A stretch of DNA of 64,000 nt, from assembly GCA_030737875.1 (NCBI GenBank), contig CM060921.1, positions 401,738,192 through 401,802,191 on the forward strand, written 5' to 3'. Positions 9,931 through 22,313 of this stretch are shown one piece after another. Position 1 is the first letter of the stretch. Each line of letters begins with the position of its first letter. The position numbers and the translations under genes are program-made. The notes under the pieces were generated by a model, which did no database searches, had not been told where the DNA came from, and saw only the letters and a program-made list of their open reading frames with translations. This stretch comes from Allium sativum. Taxonomy: Eukaryota > Streptophyta > Magnoliopsida > Asparagales > Amaryllidaceae.

Positions 9931-12900
9931 TGTAACACCCCACACCCGCTAAGGTCACTCACAAAGGGAATGCCTTAGCTTCGGTGGAGTATTTAAGTGA
10001 ATATAGAACTGAAAAATTACAACAAGACAGATATAAGTAATACTTGAAATTTAAAACATCATTTCATTGCAGCAGAAGGTAAACATGTTTGGTTACATCT
10101 AAAAAACCAACAAGAGTCAAGTACAAAATATCCATCTCGTTAAAACATAAGTACATAATCCCACTACATACTAATAGCCATAATAGAAAAGATAACCGAG
10201 CTTTTCTTCAAGAGTCCAAGCTCCAAAAGATAGATAAAGCAATCTGATCAAAGCCCACTAGTGCTAGCCCACTCTGAGAACCTGAGGGTTATGGAAAAAG
10301 ATAAAAACAACGGGGTCAGACATAAGTCTGAGTGAGACCTATAACCTTAACAATACAATCATTAAAGTAATTAGGGTATGATATAAACCTGGTACGGTAC
10401 GACTGGGGATAAATGACTACACTAAGTAGCCAACTAGACTTAGGATAAACTAAGATAACGGTAAAGACGCGCCTATCCACCCAAGGATAAATACTACACT
10501 GCACCACACTAGATCTACCCACCCAAGGGTAATTCCTACACTGCACCACACCAGATCTACCCACCCAAGGGTAATTCCTACTTAAAGGTTGATCCCACTA
10601 AGTGTACTTAGTAATTTTTAATAATAGTTTCGTGTACCCCTAGCTGACTACATAGGTGCCGTCTGCCCCTATCTCCACTAGGTGTACCCACAACTTAGTA
10701 ATTTTAATAGTAGTCTCGTGTACCCCTAGCTGACTACATAGGTGCCGTCTGCCCCTATCTCCACTAGGTGTACCTACTACTCCCATTCGATCGGCTCCCT
10801 AACGTAGATACCCGTGCTGGCCCCACAGTGGGGTGTATCACTCCCCAAAGTGGAAACTCGATAATAAATGGTGCACGGCTTATACCTACACGATGCAACA
10901 ACGTCTTACCTACCAGCCCGGGTCCACACACGCATATGAAACCCGTTGGACTTGCGTTGCCACCGCTAACCCGTTTTGGCCTCTTATAGTCAAGCCCAGT
11001 ACGCGTGTCCCGTCCTCGACATGGGTCGAGCCCAATAAGATACATATGGGTTACTTGTTGAAATGACCCCCCACAAGCTACCACCTAAGCTTGTCATTTT
11101 TTTCTAGTGCATCCCACTTAACCCTTTTTAATAATCATGTCCACTTACATGTTTAAAGTTTGGTTAAGTCATCTAATCATATATCAATTGCCACTCAAGG
11201 CACCCACTAGATTTCCCCATGTCACCCAAGGCACTTACTTGATTTCCACATGCCACCCAAGGCACTTACTTAACCCTTTAATCATGTTTAATTACATGTT
11301 CCACTTTGGTTAAGTATTTTAATCTTATCTTCCATTGCCACCCAAGGCAACCACTAGATATTCCCCATGCCACCCAAGGCACTTACTTGATTTCCACATG
11401 CCACCCAAGGCACTTACTTAACCCTTTAATCATGTTTAATTACATGTTCCACTTTGGTTAAGTATTTTAATCTTATCTTCCATTGCCACCCAAGGCAACC
11501 ACTAGATTTTTCCCCATGCCACCCAAGGCACTTACGTAACCCTTTAATCATGTTTAATTACATGTTCCACTTCGGTTAAGTATTCTAATCGTATTTTCTA
11601 TTGCCACCCAAGGCAACCACTATATTTTTCCACATGCCACCCAAGGCACCCACTTAACCCCTCATGTCCTCTACATGCTAATATGGTTAAGTGTTTCTTA
11701 ATTGATTAAAAACGTAACCGTTGTAAAGACCTCTCACATTAGACTATCTCTTATGGCAGCTGGATTTGCCGGTCGGGTCCGGGCAGGCTTACGCCATAAC
11801 CGAGTCTAACCTCGTGTCTTTACACTTGTCACGTATTAAGTTTGTGCCTAAGACCTCTCACATTGGGCCAATCATTTGTAGCCGCTGGATTTGCCGGTCG
11901 GTTCCGGGCAGTCTTACGCTACAAAAGGGTCCAACCTCGTGTCTTAATCGATTAATTACACCTAATTAATCACCCCATATTTCGAATTAATTTTCCCTAA
12001 TTAATTCCAATTTTAACGATGTACATAATTGACTCAATTATGTCCATCCACTTTATGGTATGTATAATCATACCAACTTCACACCATTTCATTAACATGT
12101 ATATTAACCCCATCATTCCCCACGTAATTCCCCAACATGACATAAAAGGGAAGATTCATCACAAATACAATGGGTTCAACTTGCATAACATTAACATCAA
12201 CATGGGTTTAAAAGTGTCAACATGCATATAGCATCAACCCAACTAGCATAAATAATCAACCCAAACTTGAATGAATCACATATGTCATAAAGAGGTTAAC
12301 TTGCATAAGTTATTTATGTCATACAAAGGGGTAAACTTGCATATGTATGTATGACATACAAAGGGGTTAACTTGCATATGTATGCATATCATAATAAGGT
12401 GTAAACTTGCACATGTTACTTGCATATCATCAAACACCAAACTTGCATAACATGTCATATATGAACATGCATATAATCAAACACCAAACTCGCATAACAT
12501 ATCATATATGAACTTGCATATAATCATACACCAAACTTGCATAACTTGTCATATATGAACTTGCATATAATCATACACCAAACTTGCATAATCATGGTGT
12601 CATAATGGATCAATGTTTATCATAGCAATTTGCATAACTAGCATCATGAACACATAGCCTAACACTTGCATAACTTGCATAACATCATGATCATGTAGCA
12701 TATAACTTGCATAACTTGCATAACATCATGAACATGTAGCATATGACTTGCATAACTTGCGTAACATCATGATCACATAGCATATGACTTGCATAACTTG
12801 CATAACATCATGATCACATAGCATATGACTTGCATAACATCATGAACACATAACACATAACTTGCATAACTTGCATAACATCACAAACACATAACACATA

Positions 12901-13686
12901 ACTTGCATAATATCACAAACACATAGCATATGATAACACAATCTTGCATTGATCCACATTCATAGCCATAACCTCATTATATCCTATTATAATCATTTCA
13001 ACAATTGGTCATTAAGGCTATAGAAAACTCACAACTTGTTGATTAGCACTCCTAAGAAGAAGATTAAGTTGCTAGAGTTGATTAGAGATTGATTTGAGAA
13101 GCTATCTTCCTCTTCAGATTGATGGAGGCTCCTTCAAGTTGCATTTTGACGGCATAACGGTGTTGTAGCTATTTTTAGTATGAATTAGGGTAGTCTTAGG
13201 GTGTATTTATAGATTAGTTAGGTGTTTTAGGCCCTTAGATTAACCCTAAATCAGATTAGAGCCGTCAGATCATGTCCTAGCCACCAAAACACAGCCCAAA
13301 AGCCAAACTGATGCACCCAGGTCACCTGGGCTCGACCAGGGAGGTCGCCCCCCAAGTCGACACTAGGGTCGACTCCCCAGTCGACCTGGTGGGCAGGTCG
13401 ACTCCCCAGTCGACCCCCAGGTCGACCCCCTGGGTCTGGCGGGAATTTTCCCGCCACTTCTGAAATTTGAAATTTCTGTTTTTAAATCTGTTTTTAAATT
13501 TTCTGAAACTTCTTCGGGCCATATCTGGGTCATACGGACTCCGATTTTCGAAAACTCGGACTCTATTTCGCGTATTTTTCCGAGACGAATGCAATGGCAT
13601 AGCCCGTTTCCCCTGATTCAGATTTTTAAATTTAATTCTGCCCTGTTTTATATTATAGCAAGTTATTCAACATACGGGGTGTTACA
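9931..13686 (-). repeat. Element A LTR copy 2 (shared middle LTR)
   Basis: 3756 bp, same ends and internal repeats as copy 1. On its left it abuts the PBS of internal copy 1, and on its right the PPT of internal copy 2. It therefore serves as 5' LTR of one unit and 3' LTR of the next. No TSD lies next to it. It shares several indels with copy 3 that are absent from copy 1, for example the extra GTCGAC unit at about 13388-13415. Confidence 0.95.
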
Positions 13687-14213
13687 TTCTCCCCTACTTA
13701 AAGGATTTCGTCCCCGAAATCTCTAAGTCAAGAAGAACGTATCCTACCAACCAAACAACCATCTACTCAAACCATCAAACACTGGCATCCATTGTCCTTA
13801 GAGTTTCTAATGCTGTGTGAACATATGCAAAGAGTGTGTGTATATGTTCCCTGTCTAATACAAAATTAGGCGGTCTACTAATTCAGTTGACCTCCTTAAT
13901 GCAAACCATGATAGTGCCATGCATCCAATATGTATGCAAAAGAACCCTATCGACACACATTATCTCTACATGAGTGCACAATCATTCACCAAAATGCATC
14001 ATCTATATGATAACGCAACCATTATACATCCATTAATATAGCTTCCTACACACAATTTTATGCAATATGCAATATGAAGTGATTGAGCCGATCTAGTGCC
14101 TAGAGTGTGTGTATATGCATCCACGAGCAACCACTAGCAACCACTTGCATCCACACGCATCCATCAAACATAACATGTTTCAAACACATGTTTCAACCAT
14201 AGGTTTTCCCTAT

Positions 14214-14590
14214 CTAAAGGTCAAAGGTACTAATGAGAGGACATACTAAAGATAAGATAAGTACTAGACAAACGATAAAGGAGAAGTTAAAAGACATACC
14301 CTCAAAAAGGAATGGGTACAATGAACGCATCTTCGCTTCTGTCTCCCAAGTAGCATTACTCTCATCTTCTCCCTTGGCACTTTGACTAGTCGAACCTCTC
14401 TGTTTCTCAACTTCCTAATCTCTGACCCAAGGATGCGGGTAGGAGCTCGTCGAATAGTCGCATCACGCTCTACCTCCACTTCTTTAAGCAAGGTCGGCTC
14501 TACCACCTCTGCGGTCCCATGTAGGCACTTCCTCAACTGTGATACATGGAATACGTCCTGTACCCCACTGCTTCTTGCAAACTCTTCCAA
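14214..14590 (-). pseudogene. Element A integrase C-terminus and chromodomain, copy 2
   Basis: Counterpart of 6779-7155. DVFHVSQLRKCLHG and SEIRKLRNREVRLVKV are visible on the minus strand (14264-14590). RKW of copy 1 is RKL here. The chromodomain is frameshifted in the same way. Confidence 0.85.
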
Positions 14591-15337
14591 AACTCGCTAG
14601 TGAAGATAGGATCTCGATCGCTCACTATGCTAGAAGGTACACCATATAACCGAGCTATCTCTCGAAGGTAAACTGAAGCTAGCCATGGAGCAGTCCTCTT
14701 GCTCTTTACGGGTATGAAATGGGCGCTCTTAGTAAGTCTGTCTACTACAACCCTTCCTCGATCTCGGTAATCCATCAATAAAATCCATCGAGACGCTATC
14801 CCACTTCCATTGTGGAACTTCCAATGGGTGAAGCAACCCACCGGGTTTCTTTTTCTCCGCTTTCTCTTGTTGGCACACCAAGCATCTAGCGACATACTCG
14901 GCCACATCTTTCTTCATACCGGCCCAAAAGAAAACTCGCTTTATGTCCTGGTACATCTTGTCCCCACCGGGATAAATGGTCAGCCTAGAATGGTGTGCAT
15001 CATCAAGAATAACCTTCCTTAAACCCTCGTCTTGCGGTACACAAAGTCTACCGTCTCTACGCAAGCACCGCTTATCGTCTAGGGTGTACCTACTCAAATG
15101 GCTGGACGACTCCCCCCTTATGAGCCTCTCTACCAACTCAACCAACTGTGGGTCGTCCCGCTATGCCTCGCCAATCCGTCTCAAAAGAGTAGGTCTGACC
15201 TCCAAGGATGCTAGCAAACCGGGTATAAAGTCAACAGAAGGTCTGAAATCAAACATCGAGATAAATTCCAAGCTTCGTCGTTCCACGAATAATGGACTCA
15301 AGGACAACCTTTTTCTGCTCAAGGCGTCCGCCACCAC
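14533..15337 (-). pseudogene. Element A RNase H tail and integrase core, copy 2
   Basis: Counterpart of 7098-7902, with the same H2C2 finger ([25 protein letters not shown]) and core fragments ([25 protein letters not shown]). The core is cut off at the same place (FWKSLQEAVG) as in copy 1. Small amino-acid differences show the two copies have drifted since duplication. Confidence 0.88.
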
Positions 15338-15734
15338 GTTACCCTTGCCAGGTGTATACGCTATCTCGAAATCTTAGGATGCTAAGAACTCCATCCACCT
15401 TTGCTGTCTCAAGACTATGCGCTCGAAGAGTCTCCAACACTTCCCTAAGATATAGGGCATACTTTTCTCCTCTTCTGGAGAAAACCAGGATAATCTCCCA
15501 TACAAAATCGTCACAACTATCCATCTCTCACGCAGACCATCCTAGTCGAACTCGACATCCCCCAAGTGCAAGCCCCAAAGGCCTAAACCAATATCAGACA
15601 AACACCCAAGGGACACCTCCTTCGAATTCAGACGACCTACGTGAGATGATACTAGTAAAAACGGCTAAATAATTAAGCCCTTGTCCAACTCTGGATGTCC
15701 TTGCCAATCTCGCTCCAAAACCACAGTTGATCAA

Positions 15735-16424
15735 TTAACTGGCTTTGCTTAACTTATTCAGCACACACGAAAACTTATTTCGCTTTTTAGAAAAGACCAA
15801 GATGTCATCCACAAAGGCCACTACGAAGTTAGTTAAGTACTCCCTGAACACTCCACTCACCAAATCAACAAAGTATGCGGGGGCATTCGTCAAACCAAAT
15901 GGCATCACCAGCCACTCATAGAAACCATCCGGAGTCCTAAAGGCGGTCTTCTCTATACTATCCTCAGTCACTCCCAACTGATGAAACTCCGTGGCCAAGT
16001 CCCACTGCGAAACACTGAGGCGTCAACCAACCGATCAAAAAGATCATCAATCCTTGGCAATGGGTGTCTATTCTTCTTTGTGAGCTTGTTGAGTTCTCTT
16101 ATAGTCTACACAAAGTCTGAGGGACCCATCCGCCTTCGTGGCAAAAACTACTGGAGCACCCCACTCCGATATACTTCGTCTTATGAACCCCTTCTCAAAC
16201 AACTCCCCTACTTGCTTATGGAGTTCCCTCCTCTCACGAGAAGCCATGCGGCGCACTGGTAAAGATACTGGCTTAGCATCGTCTACCAGATATATTCGGA
16301 GGTCCATTTCCCGCTTCGGAGGCAAGCCCTTCACCTCCCCAAACACATCCGAGTATTCCCGGACCACTCTAACAGATCGCAAACTCTCGACCGAAGCGTC
16401 AAGCGATTCAAGATAACTTAGCAT
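15735..16424 (-). pseudogene. Element A reverse transcriptase, copy 2
   Basis: Counterpart of 8300-8989. [37 protein letters not shown] and FVDDILVFSK are readable on the minus strand. The frame is broken between 15998 and 16068, as in copy 1. The RT thumb/RNase H fusion counterpart is at 15339-15524. Confidence 0.9.
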
Positions 16425-16546
16425 AACAGAATCTATGGGATTTCAAAAGATCTCGAGAGTGTTACCCAAGCGGGTCATAAGCCTAACAACACTCCTTTCA
16501 TAATCAAGAACGGCACCATTACTGGATAACCAGTCCACGCCCAAAA

Positions 16547-16966
16547 TCAACCCATAGCCCGTGAAGCCCAAACAAAAGCATCACCTCTAAACTCAACGCT
16601 AAGTATGGAAATCTTCAAACCCAAACATATCATGGACAAATAAGTGGAGCCCCCAATTGGGTTTGAAACAACCACGGGATCATCTACTAAACTGGTGTCT
16701 AGGTGCAGTGACTCAACTAATGATGATGAGATAAACGAATGTGATGCGCCAGAGTCAAATAAAGTTCGAACAGGATGATCGAGAGAACCAAATTTCAACT
16801 TAGACGGTCCTACCCCCATCAGGTATACCCGTCGTGAGGGAATACATCTACCCTCCAGAAGATCATGTACTTCGTCCTTTCCTTTTTGGACAACCCCAAG
16901 GTGTCCTATTTCTCCAAAACAACTAGCCTTCCCCTTCACACTATCCTTCCGTGGCCTTCCTACCAC
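16547..16966 (-). pseudogene. Element A gag tail and aspartic protease, copy 2
   Basis: Counterpart of 9112-9531 with the same degenerate knuckle and LFDSGASHSFISSS. It differs by a few residues near the start (GRP for RRP; QKGK for QRGK). Confidence 0.87.
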
Positions 16967-17365
16967 GATGAGGTTTCGTCCTTTATTTACCTAATAACTA
17001 TTTGAACCTTCCTCTCTCGTCCACCTTAAAGGTACCCATAAGCCCTCCACCTCCTTGGACTACCTTCTTGGCCTGGCAAACGTCTTAGTCCCTTGAAGTG
17101 GTTCTTCCGTCCTTCATACGGAAGTCCTTATTTATCTTAAAAAGACATCTCTACGCGGAGGGGAAATTCAAAAAGAGAAAGAGGAAGAGATTCAAAACGG
17201 AGAATCGAAGGAAGGATATATGGCTCTTGGGGATTATGTTCTTTTCTTTCAAAAACTTTTCTCTCAAAAACATGTTTTTGAAAATACTTCTTCCAAAATT
17301 GTTTTTAGAAAAATAGTTTTCTAAAAATTTTATCTGTTCTGGTAACCTTGAGCTCTGATACCACG

Positions 17366-20300
17366 TGTAACACCCCACACCCGCTAAGGTCACTCACAAA
17401 GGGAATGCCTTAGCTTCGGTGGAGTATTTAAGTGAATATAGAACTGAAAAATTACAACAAGACAGATATAAGTAATACTTGAAATTTAAAACATCATTTC
17501 ATTGCAGCAGAAGGTAAACATGTTTGGTTACATCTCAAAAACCAACAAGAGTCAAGTACAAAATATCCATCTCGTTAAAACATAAGTACATAATCCCACT
17601 ACATACTAATAGCCATAATAGAAAAGATAACCGAGCTTTTCTTCAAGAGTCCAAGCTCCAAAAGATAGATAAAGCAAGCTAATCAAAGCCCACTAGTGCC
17701 AGGCCCACTCTGAGAACCTGAGGGTTAGGGAAAAAGATAAAAACAACGGGGTCAGACATAAGTCTGAGTGAGACCTATAACCTTAACAATACAATCATTA
17801 AAGTAATTAGGGTATGATATAAACCTGGTACGGTACGACTGGGGATAAATGACTACACTAAGTAGCCAACTAGACTTAGGATAAACTAAGATAACGGTAA
17901 AGACGCGCCTATCCACCCAAGGATAAATACTACACTGCACCACACTAGATCTACCCACCCAAGGGTAATTCCTACACTGCACCACACCAGATCTACCCAC
18001 CCAAGGGTAATTCCTACTTAAAGGTCGATCCCACTAAGTGTACTTAGTAATTTTTAATAATAGTTTCGTGTAGCCCTAGCTGACTACATAGGTGCCGTCT
18101 GCCCCTATCTCCACTAGGTGTACCCACAACTTAGTAATTTTAATAGTAGTCTCGTGTACCCCTAGCAGACTACATAGGTGCCGTCTGCCCCTATCTCCAC
18201 TAGGTGTACCTACTACTCCCATTCGACCGGCTCCCTAACGTAGATACCCGTGCTGGCCCCACAGTGGGGTGTATCACTCCCCAAAGTGGAAACCCGATAA
18301 TAAATGGTGCACGGCTTATACCTACACGATGCAACAACGTCTTACCTACCAGCCCGGGTCCACACACGCATATGAAACCCGTTGGACTTGCGTTGCCACC
18401 GCTAACCCGTTTTGGCCTCTTATAGTCAAGCCCAGTACGCGTGTCCCGTCCTCGACATGGGTCGAGCCCAATAAGATACATATGGGTTACTGGTTGAAAT
18501 GGCCCCCCACAAGCTACCACCTAAGCTTGTCATTTTTTTCTAGTGCATCCCACTTAACCCATTTTAATAATCATGTCCACTTACATGTTTAAAGTTTGGT
18601 TAAGTCATCTAATCATATATCAATTGCCACTCAAGGCACCCACTAGATTTCCCCATGTCACCCAAGGCACTTACTTGATTTCCACATGCCACCCAAGACA
18701 CTTACTTAACCCTTTAATCATGTTTAATTACATGTTCCACTTTGGTTAAGTATTTTAATCTTATCTTCCATTGCCACCCAAGGCAACCACTAGATATTCC
18801 CCATGCCACCCAAGGCACTTACTTGATTTCCACATGCCACCCAAGGCACTTACTTAACCCTTTAATCATGTTTAATTACATGTTCCACTTTGGTTAAGTA
18901 TTTTAATCTTATCTTCCATTGCCACCCAAGGCAACCACTAGATTTTTCCCCATGCCACCCATGGCACTTACTTAACCCTTTAATCATGTTTAATTACATG
19001 TTCCACTTCGGTTAAGTATTCTAATCGTATTTTCTATTGCCACCCAAGGCAACCACTAGATTTTTCCACATGCCACCCAAGGCACCCACTTAACCCCTCA
19101 TGTCCTCTACATGCTAATATGGTTAAGTGTTTCTTAATTGATTAAAAACGTAACCGTTGTAAAGACCTCTCACATTAGACTATCTCTTATGGCAGCTGGA
19201 TTTGCCGGTCGGGTCCGGGCAGCCTTACGCCATAACCGAGTCTAACCTCGTGTCTTTACATTTGTCACGTATTAAGTTTGTGCCTAAGACCTCTCACATT
19301 GGGCCAATCATTTGTAGCCGCTGGATTTGCCGGTCGGTTCCGGGCAGTCTTACGCTACAAAAGGGTCCAACCTCGTGTCTTAATCGATTAATTACACCTA
19401 ATTAATCACCCCATATTTCGAATTAATTTTCCCTAATTAATTCCAATTTTAACGATGTACATAATTGACTCAATTATGTCCATCCACTTTATGGTATGTA
19501 TAATCATACCAAATTCACACCATTTCATTAACATGTATATTAACCCCATCGTTCCCCGCGTAATTCGCCAACATGACATAAAAGGGAAGATTCATCACAA
19601 ATACAATGGGTTCAACTTGCATAACATTAACATCAACATGGGTTTAAAGGTGTCAACATGCATATAGCATCAACCCAACTAGCATAAATAATCAACCCAA
19701 ACTTGCATGAATCACATATGTCATAAAGAGGTTAACTTGCATAAGTTATTTATGTCATACAAAGGGGTAAACTTGCATATGTATGTATGACATACAAAGG
19801 GGTTAACTTGCATATGTATGCATATCATAATAAGGTGTAAACTTGCACATGTTACTTGCATATCATCAAACACCAAACTTGCATAACATGTCATATATGA
19901 ACATGCATATAATCAAACACCAAACTCGCATAACATATCATATATGAACTTGCATATAATCATACACCAAACTTGCATAATATGTCATATATGAACTTGC
20001 ATATAATCATACACCAAACTTGCATAATCATGGTGTCATAATGGATCAATGTTTATCATAGCAATTTGCATAACTAGCATCATGAACACATAGCCTAACA
20101 CTTGCATAACTTGCATAACATCATGATCATGTAGCATATAACTTGCATAACTTGCATAACATCATGAACATGTAGCATATGACTTGCATAACTTGCATAA
20201 CATCATGATCACATAGCATATGACTTGCATAACTTGCATAACATCATGATCACATAGCATATGACTTGCATAACATCATGAACACATAACACATAACTTG

Positions 20301-21122
20301 CATAACTTGCATAACATCACAAACACATAACACATAACTTGCATAATATCACAAACACATAGCATATGATAACACAATCTTGCATTGATCCACATTCATA
20401 GCCATAACCTCATTATATCCTATCATAATCATTTCAACAATTGGTCATTAAGGCTATAGAAAACTCACAACTTGTTGATTAGCACTCCTAAGAAGAAGAT
20501 TAAGTTGCTAGAGTTGATTAGAGATTGATTTGAGAAGCTATCTTCCTCTTTAGATTGATGGAGGCTCATTCAAGTTGCATTTTGACGGCATAACGGTGTT
20601 GTAGCTATTTTTAGTATGAATTAGGGTAGTCTTAAGGTGTATTTATAGATTAGTTAGGTGTTTTAGGCCCTTAGATTAACCCTAAATCAGATTAGAGCCG
20701 TCAGATCACGTCCTAGCCACCAAAACACAGCCCAAAAGCCAAACTGATGCACCTAGGTCACCTGGGCTCGACCAGGGATGTCGCCCCCCAGGTCGACACT
20801 AGGGTCGACTCCCCAGTTGGCCTGGTGGGCAGGTCGACTCCCCAGTCAACCCCCAGGTCGACCCCCTGGGTTTGGCAGGAATTTTCCCGCCACTTCTGAA
20901 ATTTGAAATTTCTGTTTTTAAATCTGTTTTTAAATTTTCTGAAACTTCTTCGGGCCATATCTGGGTCATACGGACTCCGATTTTCGAAAACTCGGACTCT
21001 ATTTCGCGTATTTTTCCGAGACGAACGCAATGGCATAGCTCGTTTCCCCTGATTCGGATTTTTAAATTTAATTCTGCCCTGTTTTATATTATAGCAAGTT
21101 ATTCAACATACGGGGTGTTACA
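17366..21122 (-). repeat. Element A LTR copy 3 (5' LTR in element orientation)
   Basis: 3757 bp, same ends as the other copies and directly followed by the TSD CGTAT. It carries private substitutions, including changes in the GTCGAC inverted repeats (about 20815-20850). Confidence 0.95.
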
Positions 21123-21785
21123 CGTATACTAGGAAGTATCATGTATGTTATGAACTGTACTAGGCCTGATATCGCATATGCTGTAAGCAAACTAAGTAGA
21201 TTTATCAGCAATCCTGGTAAACATCATTGGAAAGCGATAATCAGAGTTTTAGGATATCTAAAGTATACACAGAGTTATGGTCTATACTATACAAACTATC
21301 CTTCAATAGTGGAAAGATATAGTGATGCAAATTGGATCATTGGATCAAATGATACAAAGTCTACAAGTGGATACGTGTTCACATTAGGAATTGGAGCAAT
21401 TTCATGGAAATCATCCAAACAGACTTGTATCGCTAGATCTACGATGGAATCAGAGTTTATTGCACTAGATAAGACTGCAGAAGAAGCAGAATGGATTCGA
21501 AGCTTCTTGGAAGACATTCCTAATTGGAGCAAACCTATGCCTTCAATATGCATACATTGTGATAGTCAATCAGCTATTGGAAGAGCTAATAGTACACTAT
21601 ACAATGGTAAATCTAGGCATATTCGTTGTAGACATAAAACGATAAGACAACTTCTCTCTAATGGGGTTATCACAATAGATTACATTCGATCTAAAGATAA
21701 CTTAGCGGATCCACTTACAAAAGGCTTGCCAAGAGAGAAATTTCAAACCTTATCGAAGGGAATGGGGCTAAGGCCTATAAACTAA
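21123..21785 (+). pseudogene. Cop1 RT end and RNase H, after element A
   Basis: Continues the Cop1 frame. After the TSD copy come [17 protein letters not shown] (RT end), then RNase H with [49 protein letters not shown] and [10 protein letters not shown]. It ends at TAA (21783-21785). No stop or frameshift is seen here. RNase H removes the RNA template during cDNA synthesis. Confidence 0.93.
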
Positions 21786-22301
21786 AGGTTTTTCTAAAAT
21801 GGAAACCTCACCTAGTTGACTGGAGATCCCAAGATCTAGGTTCAAAGGGACAACGAAGTTTTAGAGAAACTTGATGGCACTGTTATACACAAACCATTCC
21901 TATGATAAGTCAGTGCATTATATGTTGAATAAGGATAAGTATTAGTATTTTTAATGATGTCTGTATTTGAGGAATTAGAGAATACCCTTTACAGAATCAC
22001 CTACGTAAGTGCGAAGGCGCCGCTTCAAAGAGAATTATGAGGCCAAATTCTCTAAGCATTTATGAGACCAGGCAGGTGTTCAAGGCAAAAACGAACACAT
22101 ACAGAGAACGAAGGGTTATAAGAAAGATTTATTGTGTGTTATCTACTTTGGAATTATACAAAAGGCTTACAGTTCAAGGACAGTCTATGTCTACTGATTC
22201 GCCTGTGATTCAAATAGGTAATCACTAGGAAAGTTCAAAGCCTTTGTGCTACTTTAACCGATGCGATAAATGGTTCGTGAAACTAAGATCGATTGCTCAT
22301 T
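21786..22301 (+). other. Cop1 3' non-coding leader to PPT
   Basis: About 515 bp between the pol stop and the PPT. It includes CCTAGTTGACTGGAGATCCC, which has a counterpart after the D pol remnant (about 54910-54940). It is a conserved non-coding 3' segment of this copia group. No ORF of note. Confidence 0.7.
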
Positions 22302-22313
22302 CATGTGGGGGAT
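22302..22313 (+). other. Cop1 polypurine tract
   Basis: CATGTGGGGGAT directly before TGTTGGAAAATG of the LTR. Element D has the near-identical CAAGTGGGGGAT at 55405-55416. Confidence 0.9.

Larger units (their letters stand above)
13687..17365 (-). mobile_element. Element A internal domain copy 2
   Basis: 3679 bp, the same length as copy 1 (6252-9930), with only scattered substitutions. PPT 13687-13699 and PBS 17352-17363 on the minus strand. It repeats the lesions of copy 1: no capsid gag, RT split, RNase H core deleted, integrase core truncated, chromodomain frameshifted. Confidence 0.95.
2513..21122 (-). mobile_element. Ty3/gypsy chromovirus A, tandem LTR-int-LTR-int-LTR
   Basis: Three LTR copies (2513-6251, 9931-13686, 17366-21122) alternate with two internal domains of exactly 3679 bp (6252-9930, 13687-17365). 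Each LTR starts TGTAACACCCC and ends GGGGTGTTACA. Both internal domains carry a PBS and a PPT on the minus strand, and only one TSD (CGTAT) flanks the whole array. Coding remnants on the minus strand run protease, RT, RNase H tail, integrase, chromodomain, which is the gypsy order. The chromodomain type suggests the Tekay/Del clade. No capsid (gag) domain is left and pol has large deletions, so the element cannot be autonomous. Confidence 0.96.

Noticed and set aside
2513..21122. The tandem structure of A as an assembly artefact
   Set aside because: The three LTRs and two interiors each carry private substitutions and indels, so they are not the same reads placed twice. Long reads would still be the final proof.
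22037..22228. 63-codon frame after Cop1 pol
   Set aside because: Lies in the non-coding segment before the PPT, with no domain.
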